This document shows positions 37,701 through 52,700 of a stretch of DNA of 64,000 bases, piece after piece. The DNA comes from Owenia fusiformis (taxonomy: Eukaryota > Annelida > Polychaeta > Sabellida > Oweniidae), in NCBI GenBank assembly GCA_903813345.2, contig CAIIXF020000005.1, positions 34,167,375-34,231,374 of the forward strand. The letters run 5' to 3'. Under the pieces are notes generated by a model. That model was not told the DNA's origin and searched no databases. It was given only the letters and a program-made list of their open reading frames with translations. A program made the translations under genes and the position numbers. Every line of letters starts with the position of its first letter. Positions within the stretch are counted from its first letter, which is position 1.

Positions 37701-40700
37701 TTTTTCAGCAAATGTTCCATCATCTAATTTTTGGGGTAGGGGATGGGGCCAATCTAAAATGTAATTTACTATACTTTTTAGTGACATCATTGATATATTA
37801 AATGGTCCCTTGGATTCTGTATCTGTATTGGTATTAGAAAAATGTCTGTAAAGATATTTAGGAACTGATTTAATCAACTCACATGTGTTTACAGACTCAT
37901 TTGTCATGAGCAGAGACAGGCACTGGATCCATGCTGAGCAGAGCTAAGATTCAGTTACATATTTTGGAATGAAGTTGCATCAGTTTAGTCTGGGTGTTAG
38001 TTTTGTCAGTATTAATCTTTCTGTCATAAAATAAGGTCATTTTAACATTTTACTCAATATACATGTAAAACCTGTTTATATAGAATATTTTTTGCCAAGA
38101 AAAAAAAATGTTCAATGTTGGTAGGTGTTCACTACAGAGAGGGTAATTTATACAGAAATCAGTAGAGTATGTGCTGAGGAATGGTGTCCACTAGAGACAT
38201 GTGTTCATGAGAGAGAGGTGTTCACTTAAGACAGGTTTTACTGTATCACACATAAAATAAAATGTGTTCAGAATACTTAAAGTTTACTCTGCTAGATAGG
38301 TGTTTACCGGTACAGGTTTAACTGAATATAAACAAAGTATTATGTAGAATTAGAATTGAATTTCAAATGTTTATGGTAATTTTATTAGAATGCTACACTG
38401 TATTCCTGATTTATGAAAATAAATGTTTCTTTAAATAAATGATTATCTGATACTCTTATGAAATGATCGAATATGATATTTGTTCATTGAAAAAAGAGTT
38501 TTTCTGCCAGGGAATTTGACTTTTGGCATTAGAAGTTCTAATTAATTTATGTGGGATGGGATGTATACCCACGAGTTGACTAAATCAAAACCACCTCATT
38601 TCAATGAAACACTACACAATTATACTGGACATAAAAACAAATTAACCTCGTAAGTTCATTTGATATTCAATTGAGAGAGCCAGCTAGTCAGGAAGTTTTT
38701 CCACCATTACAACCAGGAAATTTCATTTGACTGGCATGGATACTGACAATTAGGAATGTATCGACTTTATTTCAGGATTATTAAAATAAAGTTTTTTCTG
38801 TAAGTGACAATGTAGAAGTCATTTTAAGTTGAAAAATAAAGTGGATAATGGACTATTGACCATTTTATTTTCGGATGAAGAAAAAGTTGTAAATGAAAGA
38901 GCTGCCAAAAATCAGAAAGCAAGAAAATGTGTTCGAGAATAAGTATAACAAGAATAAAGATGTTCTAGTATTGAGACTATGTTTTAGATATGTCTGCGAT
39001 AATTTTGTATATTTAGGTACCAAAAACATGAAGACAGGAACAGGGTAGACTGACTTTTGTAACTTGACTACACACGCTTTATCTTATACTTTACCTGACG
39101 TAGAGTTCCCAGCAAATATGTCACGGGAGGGGTCATGTTTTAAATTGAAAAATAAAGTATAAAACAGTGCAATTATCAAGGAACAAAATAGACAGTCATG
39201 ATGTCTGTGCTCTAAATTGTATAAAAATGGCAGAAAGTGAGAAACTTTATTCAAATTTTAGTGAGAAATCTTCGTAAATATGAAGAGCAGACGCCATTTT
39301 AAGATCTGGTCTAACTACACAAATGTCATGGTGGTCACACCATTCTAGATAAATCATGGAGAAATTGGTTCAGAATACTGAAACATAAAACAGTAATGGT
39401 GCACAGATTTGCACTTTGTAGAAGTACTCTATTTCAAAACTTGGGTTGTTAAGTCAGTATAAGATACTCCTTGTATTGAAAATGTGACTTGGGGTGTAAA
39501 TAGAACTAATGGAACGGCAAAAGGAATGAATTTTTGATACTTTTACAGGCTGTTCAATAAGTTTTATGACATAGTGAATGTCATGCACAAATGTGTCAGA
39601 AATTCTCTTACATCGCCCATAACACATAATCCTCCCTGTGTAAAATTAAATGTATTAACTCTTGATAAATCTCTCAATATCAAATGATTTTCATATGTTC
39701 AGAATCACATGCTAAAGATTAGACTCGTGAAATACATTGCCACTATATTTTCAGACCTGTTGGCATATTCATTGAATTCAGTAATATGTTTTCAGTAGAG
39801 GATTAACGCATGATAACCTGTTCATTATATCTGGTTTAATGCATTGTGTTTATAGGGCAGGGTTTTTAGAGATAAACACCTGGACAATAAAATTTCTACT
39901 ATCATGGTAAATATACCATGGTTATACTGCATTCTTATTGGTCAGATTGTGATAATGCATTCCTTGCTGTGTGTGATAAATAGATAATTTATTTATTTTG
40001 TATTTCTAGGGGCTGTTGATGGAACAAATGTGGATGATGGGAGCAATTCTCAAGCCATTGTAACGGAGGAAATTGTTACCCCACAGAAAGCAGAAAAACC
40101 TGAATCAGAAATTCATTTTCCCGAGCCTGATTCACAAAACGAGCAAAACACATCAGGAGATAGTGAGAGCCTCCCAAGTGCTGAGAAAGATGCTTTGAAA
40201 CGATTGTCTGATGTGATTGATAACCAGGAGAGTGAATTAACCATTGATAAATTGGATTTAACCATTGATATTGGCACAGCCCAGACTGACCGTGTCGAAA
40301 AAACCATTGAGAGCCCCAAGGAGCGTGCCAGCTTAACAACACCCCCTGTTTCTCCACCAAAAGAGTCACCCACTCAAAAGCCGGTTGATGAATCTTTCGA
40401 AGAACGTGCCATTGATGTTCCAATTGAAGCAATAACCCAGATAACCAATCAGCCTGCACCCCTAGCCGAGCGAGAGAAGACCCCTGAAACAATTACTGAA
40501 AACGAGGTGTACTCGCCATCTGTTGATCATTCATCATCTGATATTGTGTTCCCTGATACCCCTGAGCTGCGTTACAAGGCCACTAATCCTACGAGTCCAA
40601 TCCGAGTTTCAGATAGTGTCCGTCCCATGAGTATGGCCAGCCCCACTTCAACTTCCACTCCCAGTAACAAGTACAACTACCAGTTATCACCAGAACAAAC

Positions 40701-43700
40701 CCCCATGAAGAGTCAACCCCAACCTGGCACCAGCCGTTCCCTACCTCGCTCTGGACCCCAGTCCCCAATGTCCCTGGAGAGCTTTGATAGCGCAATAGCT
40801 CGTTCTCACCGAAGCTCTGTCGATTCTGGCCACAGCTCAGATCCTAGCCGCCATCATGGCCATTTTGTGATCGTTGCCATTGATTTCGGTACAACATACA
40901 GCGGATATGCATTCAGTTTCACACGCGACCCAGAGTCAATTCACATGATGAGAAAATGGGAGGGTGGCGATCCTGGGGTCATAAACCAGAAGACCCCCAC
41001 ATCACTGCTGCTTGACCCCCAAGGGAAGTTTCACTCATTTGGATTTTCGGCACGAGATTTCTTTCATGACCTTGATCCTGGAGAGGCAAGAAAATGGATG
41101 TACTTTGAAAAGTTCAAGATGGCACTCCATTATAATGCAGTAAGTATAACTTAGAATCATATACCATTCGAAAGGTAAAATGTCATGCATGTTTGATAAG
41201 TTCATGTTTTCTCATTTCAAAATTTCAGGGACGTTTCTTGGGATGAAAATCCAACACATTAACCCATCATGTAAAACTGTAAGAGATTTCTAGTAGCCAT
41301 TTATTAATCAAGTTTTCCCCACTCTCAGATACTGTAAGTTAGCCATGTAACCTTTCATAAAATATTCACGATCATAAGGTTATCATAAAGTTGATTTAAT
41401 TCTAGCTGGCTCGTCAACATTAACATACATGTTATATTTTTGCTCATACATATCTTTATATTAATTCTCAATTTACGCAAGGGTTTCCTTTAAGAAAAAT
41501 ATTGAAATATATTAATTCCTTCATGTAGAGGGATGGTTTGAGTCTGAAATGGATCTCTGGCTGGAATGTGCAGAATTTCATGTAAAAAATCTACTGCATC
41601 AGTCAATGATACAGGGTGGGGTTGAAACTGGCCAAACTGGGTTAATGATTTCTGATCTGATGTTTGCTGTTTTTCTGGAATGCAGTCTTATTCTGACTTG
41701 CATATATCTAGGATTGCTATATTTCATTAAATCAAATAAGTTTATTAAACACAATTCCTTATGCTCACTATTTCCTCTACATTTATTTAAGTGGTTTAAT
41801 AATATGTTTTTCTTTCAAGGGATGGGTGAGATTATAACAAATACTTTTCCTAATACCAATTTGAGAGAACACTTCTCTATTTATTGTACATCTGTCTCTA
41901 GTGGAAACGTGTTTCCAAACACTCTCCTGGCTTCTGAAAATCTTGAACAAATCATTAGAATATGTTCAATGAACATGGATATCACAATTTGTAAACAATA
42001 TGTTCTTTACCATGATAGACCATGCTCTGAGTAAAGTTAAACCTGTGTATACAAACACCTTCCCAATCTGAACCCCTCTGTTATCTGAACACTTTCTTAG
42101 TTCATTTTATTCTCCCATTGACTCTTATGTTAAAAAAACTGTGAAATATGAACACCTGCTTATCTGACCAATTTTTGCCAATCCCTATGTTGTTCAGATT
42201 TCATAGGTTTTACTGTAAAGGAGGAATCACTTGAAGTTGAGGTATTTTAGGTTGTATGTGAAAAAAGTGGATTGAATCATTCAGGTAGTTATAGCTAGCA
42301 GATGCACAAAACAAGACTTTATCTGCTCACAGTATGTATTTGTTTACTACCAGTTTAACAGGTATCTTTGGTCAGAAAAAATACAATATTTCCTGGTTTA
42401 AACAGCTGACAGACATCTGCTCATATCAAGGGTATCTTGTGGTTGAATAAAAACATATCAACAAAAGTTATAATTGGGTAAATAGGAAATCATATCTTGA
42501 ACAATGGCGGAAAGCTTGAAAGGGCAGTTTTGGGAAAAATCCACATTATTAGCAAAAATATAGGCATATTTATGAAATAGCGTGCTTATTTACAAATCAT
42601 AGTGCCATTCAATCCAGCATCGAAGTGAACATATGAAAGTTATCCATTTCAATCAGTTTTGGACATTTCTCCATCTGGAAGGGCAAAAGATTCTTGTTGA
42701 GGAATTAGTCCAGGCTAAGAAACAGTCCTGCTATGATGTATGTATTGACTTGATTTGTTTTGGTATATTTTTGTTTGTTAAGAAAACAACATATAACAAA
42801 GAATGTATTCCTTTGTAAATTCAGATCATTAGTTTGTGTGTATGTCAAACAGTGACATGCTATTGACATTGACTAAGATGGATTGCTCCTTTCACCTTTG
42901 ATCTCTTCTTAATGGAATGGTAATAAAAGTTGTGGAATTTTACATTTCTTAGATTCTGTATGAAACCAGTCCTGTAAAAAATTCAGAATGGAGTAAGGTC
43001 TATCAATTATATTTGAGCACTTTCAGTTTTTTTGCTTGATAATTTGGTGGGTTTATCTGAGATGTTGACACTCCTGTATTCTTGGAATTCCTTAGTGCCA
43101 TCTCATTCAACAAGGTGAATGCAATAAGTGATTGGGATCAGTTGTCCAATTGCCGCCAGTTGTGGAAAATGAAGTTAAAGTCATTGTGGTTGGAACCCCT
43201 CCCTGCCTCCCTGAAAATGTTCATTTGACTTCATTCCCTTTAGTATTAATGTTAAATCCTGAGTCAAACTGCTTGATGAAAAGCCACTTATATTATACCT
43301 GGAAGTCTGACTCTTTTCCCCTCTGTATTAATTCACATTCCATTGCACAAAAAGTTATGTTTAATATTGACCATTGTAATGATTCTTGATTTACCTGTAT
43401 TGTACTGGGATTGGTAAAGTTGGGCATATTAATGGTAAAAGTTATTCATACCTTACAGTCTTTGATTCTCCTCTATCATTTCTATGTAAGGGACCTTGAT
43501 CTGAACAATTGTACATGTACCTGTACAGGTTCAAGACAAGTTTGAAATGGAAAGACACTACCTAGATAAGCAGCAACACCAATGTTGATGGCAAAGGTGA
43601 ACAACTTGAATGATACCTTGTAGTCACTGTCCTTCCTTAGTTTACACCTCATTGAAATGTTTGAAAGTGGTGCTTTTGTTCTACTGCTTACACCATATAT

Positions 43701-46700
43701 GTCACAGTATCCAGGCAAGTATATTTGGTTTTGTATGAGACCAGCCTTCGGTTCAACTTGACTTTTGAGAAGTCTTTTTGTGTTTTGATTCCCCAAACTC
43801 AAGTCATATAAAGGGCAGATGCAATATTCTTGTTTTAAAACCTGACCCAAGTCCCAAATATTTCTCATTTTCGAGTGGTCAAACCATGGACTCTGTTGAA
43901 AGCCCATGGCCAAACCTAGTTCAAAAATACCATTTGGATGCAGCAACAACTCGTTTCAGAGATTCTTTAGGTACCTCCTCTTTTCTAGTTGTGTCATGAA
44001 AGAGGATTTGTGACCTATACTATTTTGGGGACAGATAGCCTCCAAATTATAAGTGTTAAACATTTGTAACGAAAAAAACCTTAAATGCATGAATTTAAAG
44101 TAGCAAACCTGGTTCACATTTGTTTTCACCCTTTTAATGATTTCTTTGATGTTGATTCTAGAGCTGTATAGGTTATGCAATCAGGTTACTCTCTGGAGCC
44201 TTAAACATTTTACAATTGTGTTTTGAGACTATTTATAATCTTTCCGCTTGTTTTGCTGCTGGTATCAGAGAAAGGTATTTGTTTCAAGAAATTCTAGCTT
44301 TTGTATAGTATAACTAGAAGCAAGTCTTACAAGGGTCAAACCCTTACTCTTACTATCAGTTTTCTTATATCTGAGTTAAGGATGTGAAGTGGGTAGGACC
44401 ATTGGGTCAGAATTTATTAAAGAGTGAAGTAATAAAGTGTGGGGCCTATAATGGGAGGTGAAGTGGGAATTCCCGATCTTTATTATGTTTTCTCTCTCAT
44501 CCATCCTCTCTATTTTCCCAACTTGGCTTTATTATGTTACCACCACAATTTATAGTCTCCAACTACTTTGTGGTGGCATTTAGCATTTGTAACAAATGGC
44601 AGGTGGTGACATTTATGCCTTGTGTAAAAATTAGGATGAGGAGCAAAGGATGGAGAAACAGGGAGATATGCACTTTTCAACCAAAATAATCACAAAGAGT
44701 TGAAACAAATGAGGTATACAGCAATGGCATTTCTATATAGACAATAAAGAACAGACTGACCTGAAGCATCTTGGAAGAACACATTCAACCAACAAACCTT
44801 TGGAAACCACAAAATGTTCTGGATAAGTATATGACCTATTTGACCTACTTTTGCACAGTGCTTTATTCTATCCCATGCAAAGTCTAATTTTGCCAACAAA
44901 CCTCTAGAGACCACAAAATGTTCTGGACAACTATATGACCTGTTTGACCTGCTTTTACACAGTGCTTTATTCTATCCCAACCAAAGTCTAATTTAGCCAA
45001 CAAACCTCTGGAAACCACAAAATGTTCTGGACAAGTATATAACCTATTTTACCTACTTTTACACAGTGCTTTATTCTATCCCATACAAAGTCTAATTTAG
45101 CCAACAAACCTCTGGAAACCACAAAATGTTCTGGACAAGTATATAACCTATTTTACCTACTTTTACACAGTGCTTTATTCTATCCCAACCAAAGTCTAAT
45201 TTAGCCAACAAACCTCTGGAAACCACAAAATGTTCTGGACAAGTATATGACCTATTTGACCTACTTTTACACAGTGCTTTATTCTATCCCATGCAAAGTG
45301 TAATTTTACAAGTAAAATGGAGCTCTGTATTTCTGTTGAATAAGTATGTGATAAATCAATGCTTAAGTTGTAGATTGGCCAGCGATTCCAAGGGCACACC
45401 CTAACTGTTTATAACACTGAACATAAACTTAGACATTTATTGGCTCAGGCTACATTTTTATGATTTTATGACTGCCATGTTTTTCTTAAAATATCTGAAC
45501 AGAAGTGGTAAGGTTATGTTAAGATTACTTTTGTCCAGCGACTGCCCAGTTTGCCTCAAGACCTCTTTTATTTTTCTCCCTTTTTAAAATGTTATTCTTT
45601 TGCTTTAATAATTCATTTATGTATGAGATCTACCATCACAAATTCTTTCCAGAAAGGGAGGGATGACAGAGGGTGTCTTATCATTTGAGAAATTACATGT
45701 TGATTCATAACAAATGAGCATATAATCATGTGTTCATTATCTTCAAAATCATTTTTTCAAGAATTCTTGTGGTTTTGTGATTCAGAAGGGTGTATATTAT
45801 GTGTGCATGTTACAAATTTTGATCATTTTAATGTGGTTGCCAATTCCAAGTATCATATCTGATTTAAGCAGAATTATGTCCAAAATCAAACAATGTCCAA
45901 GTTTTAATCTCTTAAATGTGGGAAAGAGTAGCATTATATATACCTATTAGTGGGTCAAATTTGGATTTCTGGGGTGAAAGTTCTTTATATTTTGCTGGTA
46001 TCTTGACTCATTAATAGGCAGCACATAAACATAAGTTTTGTCCAGTAGTTTCTACTTCAGTAGCTATCATTCATTCTGAAAATAAAATGAAATGAGTAGT
46101 TGTAGAATCAATGGTTTGAGTGCAAGCTTCTGTTGACTAAGTGATTGTTTATAAGCCTGTATCATTAGCATTAACCTGTTGCTTATCTGTCAACACTGGG
46201 GAACCACAGAGAGGTAAACCTTTATGGAAACTCGGAACAATTCAATGGAATATTGAGAAAATTGGCTGGAAAATACTGATGAAAATGATGTAAGATCTTT
46301 ATCACCGTTGCAATTAAATTAGAAGATCATGGTCTTAATTTTCCTGATTTTTCATTAAAAACCATTCAAAAAGTACACTTACACTCAAGGGAGTTTTCTT
46401 GTTGTACAAACTTTGGTCAGAGAGCAACATATTTATTTGTAATAAAAATATTTGTGGTAATGTAGAGTCTGTTGCATTCTGGTGATTTATCTTAGTTATT
46501 ATTTGTGTTGACTTTCAGAGGTGTCAGATGGTTTAACGCTAAAGTTCCCTTTCTTGGTACAAAGTATCTGGTCTTTTTGTAGTTCTGAAGTCTCTTGACT
46601 TTATTCTTTAAGGCCAACATACTTCATAATTCCCTGTTTTAGATGTTGATGTTATGTTGGTATTTTTGAAACATGATAAGCAGCCCAGTTATTTGAGCAG

Positions 46701-49700
46701 ACTCCTTTTTACGGATTCTTTTCCTCATCCTAGATTTCACCCAAGTCTATTTCTTGGTCTCAGATGATTTGAGCATTTAGTAGTTCAGTCTCTGTGGTTT
46801 TAAGTGAGATAAAGAACTCTTTAAGAGGTGAAATCGATGTTTAATCTAATTTCTTTAGAAGGCTCACTTTTTATGTGTTTTGGGGTTTGACCTGATTTTG
46901 GGCCTATGTGTTCTTTGGCTGCCAATGAAATATAAAACAAACACATTCTATCTCCTCCATCTAATCAACAACACAACACTACCCAGACCACTACCATCTA
47001 GCAACAAATGTACCAATGATATCAACAAAGGCACCATTGAATGACTGACCAAAACAACTATGACACCAACAATATCAATATTGACACCAATCATGTCAAC
47101 ATTGACACCAAAAATATCAACAATGATAAGAACCTTGACAACAGTGACCCTAAATCATAAACCAAAAAGAACACCGACACTGACCAATTAAGTGAACAAC
47201 CACACCATTGAATCCCAACCTTAATGCCACCACCTAATCATGACACCAATCATGACACCGATGGCAGTAATTGTGACAGATATGTCATGAATGATGATAA
47301 GTATTTGTGACATCATATTGGTAATGGATACAAATTGCTTATTCTTACCACAAGATGAAGAAAATTGATAAAACTGAGGTTTTGAGACTGCTAGACCTCC
47401 CCAAGTTGCATTAAAAATACATTAGTGGAGTGAAAAATATGTTATGTTAGCAGGTGATAAAATCATGTGTGGTTTTCTCCTTTAATATAGTTCTAATGTT
47501 TGTGTGGCAGTCTTTATTAGACCACCACATACCATTATGGTTATAAGAAAAATGTATGACCCTAAAATTATCTTGTGGTCATTTTCAGGTCAGGGAAATT
47601 TACTTTCACACTTATTTGGTCATCTGTGATCACACCTTTGGTTGTCCAAACTGATATCAGAATGGGACATCATTTAATTCTAACTTATTTGAATACATAT
47701 GTCAAAATACACATGTAAAACATTTAAATAAACAAATATGGGGACTGGCTTTCTAGGCAAGGCAAGATTGTTTTCAATACAGCTGATAAGTGCATTATTC
47801 AGATAGATTATTTGTGAAATGAAGAATTAGTTTAATCTATGTTTATAGGGTGGGTTTATTTCCAAGGAGTGCCTACCTTTGAGATAAAGATTGTTAAACC
47901 TAAGTTAGAATTTGGTTCAAACATATTTGAGAATGAGAAATAGGGAAAAACAACTTAAGGAGAACTCCTGACCAAGATGCTTCAGGTATAGCTATGAGGT
48001 TGTATATATCAATGTCAATGATGTATCTGATACAAAATGTTATCAGGTCTGGTATGTCTGCCCTCTTGAACAAGTGGCTCTCCAGATGCTGGGTTCCCCA
48101 TCAAATAAGAGAAAAATACTGGCTATGATATGGTTAGCATCCTCCTTTGGAAAACACAATGCTACATAAAGTTTAGGAATCTACATTCAGTTCTTTTACA
48201 GGATTTATAATTCTGTGTCTGTAATTATATTTGCAGCTTTTGTAATTTTCTGTATAATTTTATAAAGCAGTGCTTTGGCAGTAGGTATTTCTTCTCAGAG
48301 AGTAATCTCCATACCCTCAGGAGACCCTCAACAAAAATGCAATTTTTGTACATTTTTTATGGTCCAACCTTATCCCAACAAGGTCTTGTACTACCAGACC
48401 AGAGCTGTATGAGTGTCTGGCACTATATAGTTATTGACATTATCTTGTTTTCACTGATAAGTCAACATCAGGCAACATTACACCAAGTTCCTCTTTATCC
48501 TTCTCAGTTTCTTTAAGCCCATAGGTTTATCAGAGGTCATGTTTTGTGAAATATCTAAGAAACTTATGAGTACTTTGTGATTATTATGATTATGAATTAC
48601 TGGGTGCTAAATGTTACATAATTGTATATTTAAGATGGAGCAAAAATATATATTTTAGGAAAACCATGGTTATTTTGCTTTTTTCATGCTATCTGTAAAA
48701 GTTTTTTTGTAACAGTAACGTATAGTTGTGAGAAGCCTGTCTGGTTCAATATCAACTTGAAGAAGATGTTTTTTGATCTGTTGTTTGTGTAAATCTGGGA
48801 ATTAGCACATATCACATAACAAAGCAACTTCTGGATGGAAGTAAACTTGACTGATGAATTTGAAAAACATATCACAGAAGTATTGTGCATAAGTACAAAA
48901 AACATTATCAATAATGTTAAAATGAACTAAATGTCTCTTCAATTTCATGTATTTCTTGGTTCTAAGTATAGGACTATATACCAGTTTATAAGTATCAAAG
49001 GTTAGTCAATAGACTGCAGAATCATTCACACTACCCTACCACGTGACCACGTTTAAAATGGAAACAGGGTACAGCTAAGTTGCAAATGGAGGACGTGGGT
49101 TTATTTCCATATTTCTGAACGTAAAATGCATTTTTCATTTATTTCTACTATTCTACCAGACAAAGAAATGATTCATCAAGCAGTTTGTAGAATATTGTTG
49201 GCAAAAAACCACTATAGGCAAAGATAGATAATAGTGGGCGCAGTGAAGCAAAACTCAATGCAATACACGATACATTTCAGTAAATCTATGAACGTACAGG
49301 GAGCATGTAAGTTTCCCTTCAAAAATGTTACATTGATATGTAACAAAAAAAAACAGTTAACTATTATTTCAACCGCGTGTCATCGTGTTATAGGTGGATA
49401 CGTTTTCTAGTATGTTATTCAACTGTGAATTTGTGAATTTGAACGAAACATTCTAAATGATCGGTTTTTGAGGACGGTAGTGAATTATACCATTCAAGGG
49501 GTTATATAGAACGATTCTTCACATGTAGTTCAGGCAATTTTAATTATTCTGAGTAGCGGATAGTCATTAATACTGATAGCGGATAGTCATTTATATAATT
49601 ATCATTAACATCTTAACATTTAATTTTGTTATTTTATTTCAATTTGATACCCTAGTAACACGTATAATCTAGCGTTCTTGTTTATTTTATGACTAAAATG

Positions 49701-52700
49701 CATACGACCTGAAAGCCCGTGTCTAAATCTACAAAATAATGTTTACTTTATTTGGATTAAATAACAATTGATGACACCCCAAAGCATCAACAGGCGACCT
49801 TTTTAGCATTACTTTCACTGTTTGCAACGTAAATGTACATGAGGTCGGAACATAGTATGTCTGTATAATCAGCTTACTTTCTCGCTCCCTGTACTATTGA
49901 ACAATTTACATTCCTTGTACCCTGTATTGATCAACTTTTGCAACTGTGTACCGTGTACTATGACATATCAAATATTTTGAAATTTAAAACGATATTATTT
50001 TCATTCTTTCTATAACTATCATATAACTTGGAACATCGACTTCACTATTGCACCACTGAAGTGTAGCGAATAGCAATATTAACTCACTCCGAGCAACAAA
50101 CGTATTAACCTTTTGAGTAAGCAGTCGATATACTCAAAAGCGACCTGATTGAAAGCCGAAAAATTCGCGCATGCGTGATCGAGGTAGGGTAGTGTGTCAT
50201 TGTGTCTCACTCTTAACTATTATATGCTCAACATTTTGCCCTAACCCTGGATTAGAGCTTTATATTGCAATATATTGTCATCTAAAAATATATTTTCATA
50301 GAGGTGGTCCTCAAGGTAGTAAAATTATCAAACATTCTCTGAAAAACCAAGGATTGAATTTGGACCTTTACCTCAACTCATTGTTCAAATTGTTAATTCT
50401 TAAAAATATGATCTTGTTAAACTCATTTTTATAGACTCATAAATTCTTCAATGGTAGCGGGATTGAAATTATAATATAGAAAATATCAAATTTTGGTGAC
50501 CAGAATATATCGAGATGGGGGTCAAAAATGGTTTTCAGAGAGTGTTTTGATATTTTTCAGGACCCTGATAACTTTACTACTGAAAAACATTTTTTTTCAT
50601 GTAGAAAGTTGCATTCATTCATGCTCAGAATATTAGTCATGTTAAAAATATTGTTAATCTTTGTATATTTTGAATGAGAAACATTGTCCTAAAAAGTCAG
50701 TATGTTGCCAAAATGAAAACAATAATCAACATTTTATGCATTCACAAACCATGAATAATGTTGACACACCTAGTTATTTAGTTACATATGAAATTATAGG
50801 AATTCTAGAGGAATCTGTCTACAGTAAAAACTATCTAAAGTGAAACACCTTTGTTTTGGAACACTTCATAGGTAGAACACTTCAGTGTTGACACGCGTCC
50901 ACTGTCTAGTATAAAGGAGAAAATGCGCACACCGTTCATATACCCAACATTCATGAACTTCACTCATGGGTGCTAGTCCTGATTCCGACACACATTCAAC
51001 ATTCAAACCTCATTATTCTTCAATCCCAGGCTAACACCAAAAATGAATTTCTGCAGGTTGAACACCTCACAAAGAGAATATACTTTTGAGTTAACAAAAT
51101 TGTTCCACTCATATTCAGTAAAACCTGTCTAATCTGAATGCTACTGGCAATTTGCATTTGCAGGTGTTCACACTTTGAGGATTTTATGACATGGAAGTCA
51201 AACTTTAAAAATGGAGCCAAAAAGTGTTCAGATTAAGAGGTGTTCTGGTAAGATACCCATCACATTTTCATGCATTCTGGGTCAATATTAATTTTGTTTT
51301 TCCATGACCAACATGGGGGTTTGAGAAAGGAATTGATATAAGGCTTCTGCTCAAGGGAAAATATTTTCACTTGTTGGGTGAAGTTTCAGATCATTTTTTA
51401 AATGTCAATATTTGTCCTTTCTTCTACATACATGTAAATGGTAAAATCAGGTACAGTATATACTTGCAGGTGACATGTTTTCTTATGACAGAATTTATTG
51501 AGTCTATCAAAAGCAAGCTTTACAGTATATTAGCTTTACTTTGGAACTTTTCCTGGTGAGCAACTCATTAAAATCAGTATTTTCTAGTAGAAATATGATA
51601 CACAGTGGAGTGATACCTTTAGCCTATGCCTAAGAGGGTAATTAAATCACAGAGGAGTTCTGTACTATAAGTTAATCAGGTACATAGGCACTACTAGGAT
51701 TACCCTATATAAGAGGAATAAATGTCACATCCTCTTTATATCACCAACTTAGGCACTACGAGGATTACCCTTTAAAAGATGAATAAATGTCACATCCTCT
51801 TTAGGCACTACTAGGATTACCCTATATAAGAAGAATAAATGTCACATCCTCTTCATATTACCAACGAAGGTACTACTTGGATTACCCTTTGAAAGAGGAA
51901 TAAATGCCACATCCTCTTTTTATCACCAACCAACATGGCACTACTAGGATTACCCTTTAAAAGAGGAATAAATGTCATAGCCTCTTTATATCACCAACAT
52001 ACCCTTGAAAGTCATTCAGAGCCAGAGCCAGAGCCAGTCAAATGGTGTAATACTTTTCAAACTATCATTAACTTAATATCAAATGAACTTCTGTAAGTGG
52101 AACACCTCCAGAATGAAACATTATTCTGACAAATCCAAGGTGTTCCACTAATGCAGGTTAAACTATAGATACAAAACTCAGATTTATTGGTCTGTGGCTG
52201 CTTTAACCACATCATAACATCATCACTCAGATTGGTAGAAAACATTTATTGAACAGATTGCTAACAAAAACAAAATTTACAATTCAAATTTTGTAAGCAT
52301 GCTTCGAATAACAAAATGGTTGTTTATCTCTTCTCTTATTTTCCATAATACGTTAGAGTGGCTCTATTGTGTTTCAAGTCAGAGAGCAGGTTATAATAAG
52401 TGGTGCCATCTTTATTATTGGTATATATTGTGCCATCTTTGAAATGTGATACAAATGAAACTGGTACTTAACTCCTGTTATATTTACATCAACATTCTGC
52501 ATTGACACCAAGCCAGTTTATTAAAAGGATGTGTGATACTTTAGAAAGAAAAATCTCAAAATGGAGATGTATGGTGTATGGTTGTTTTTTTTGCACTACT
52601 ATAGTATATATTGTACCAGGATTTTTAATTCTCCATGGTCATAAAACTGTTCATGAGACTGTTTTGAAAGTTTTGTGCATTTGATAATCCACTTTTTATT

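Noticed and set aside
40076-40492. Antisense 138-codon open frame under HSPA12-like exon 2
   Set aside because: Shadow of the coding strand; the plus frame is continuous with the conserved ATPase.
41549-42034. 161-codon open frame in intron 2
   Set aside because: Composition is that of AT-rich intron (Phe/Leu/Ile/Asn), no motif, and no consistent splice sites; kept only as unassigned.
50171-50434. Plus-strand frame starting near GCGCATGCG
   Set aside because: It starts inside the transposon end at 50,183 and runs into AT-rich intron without homology or splice sites.
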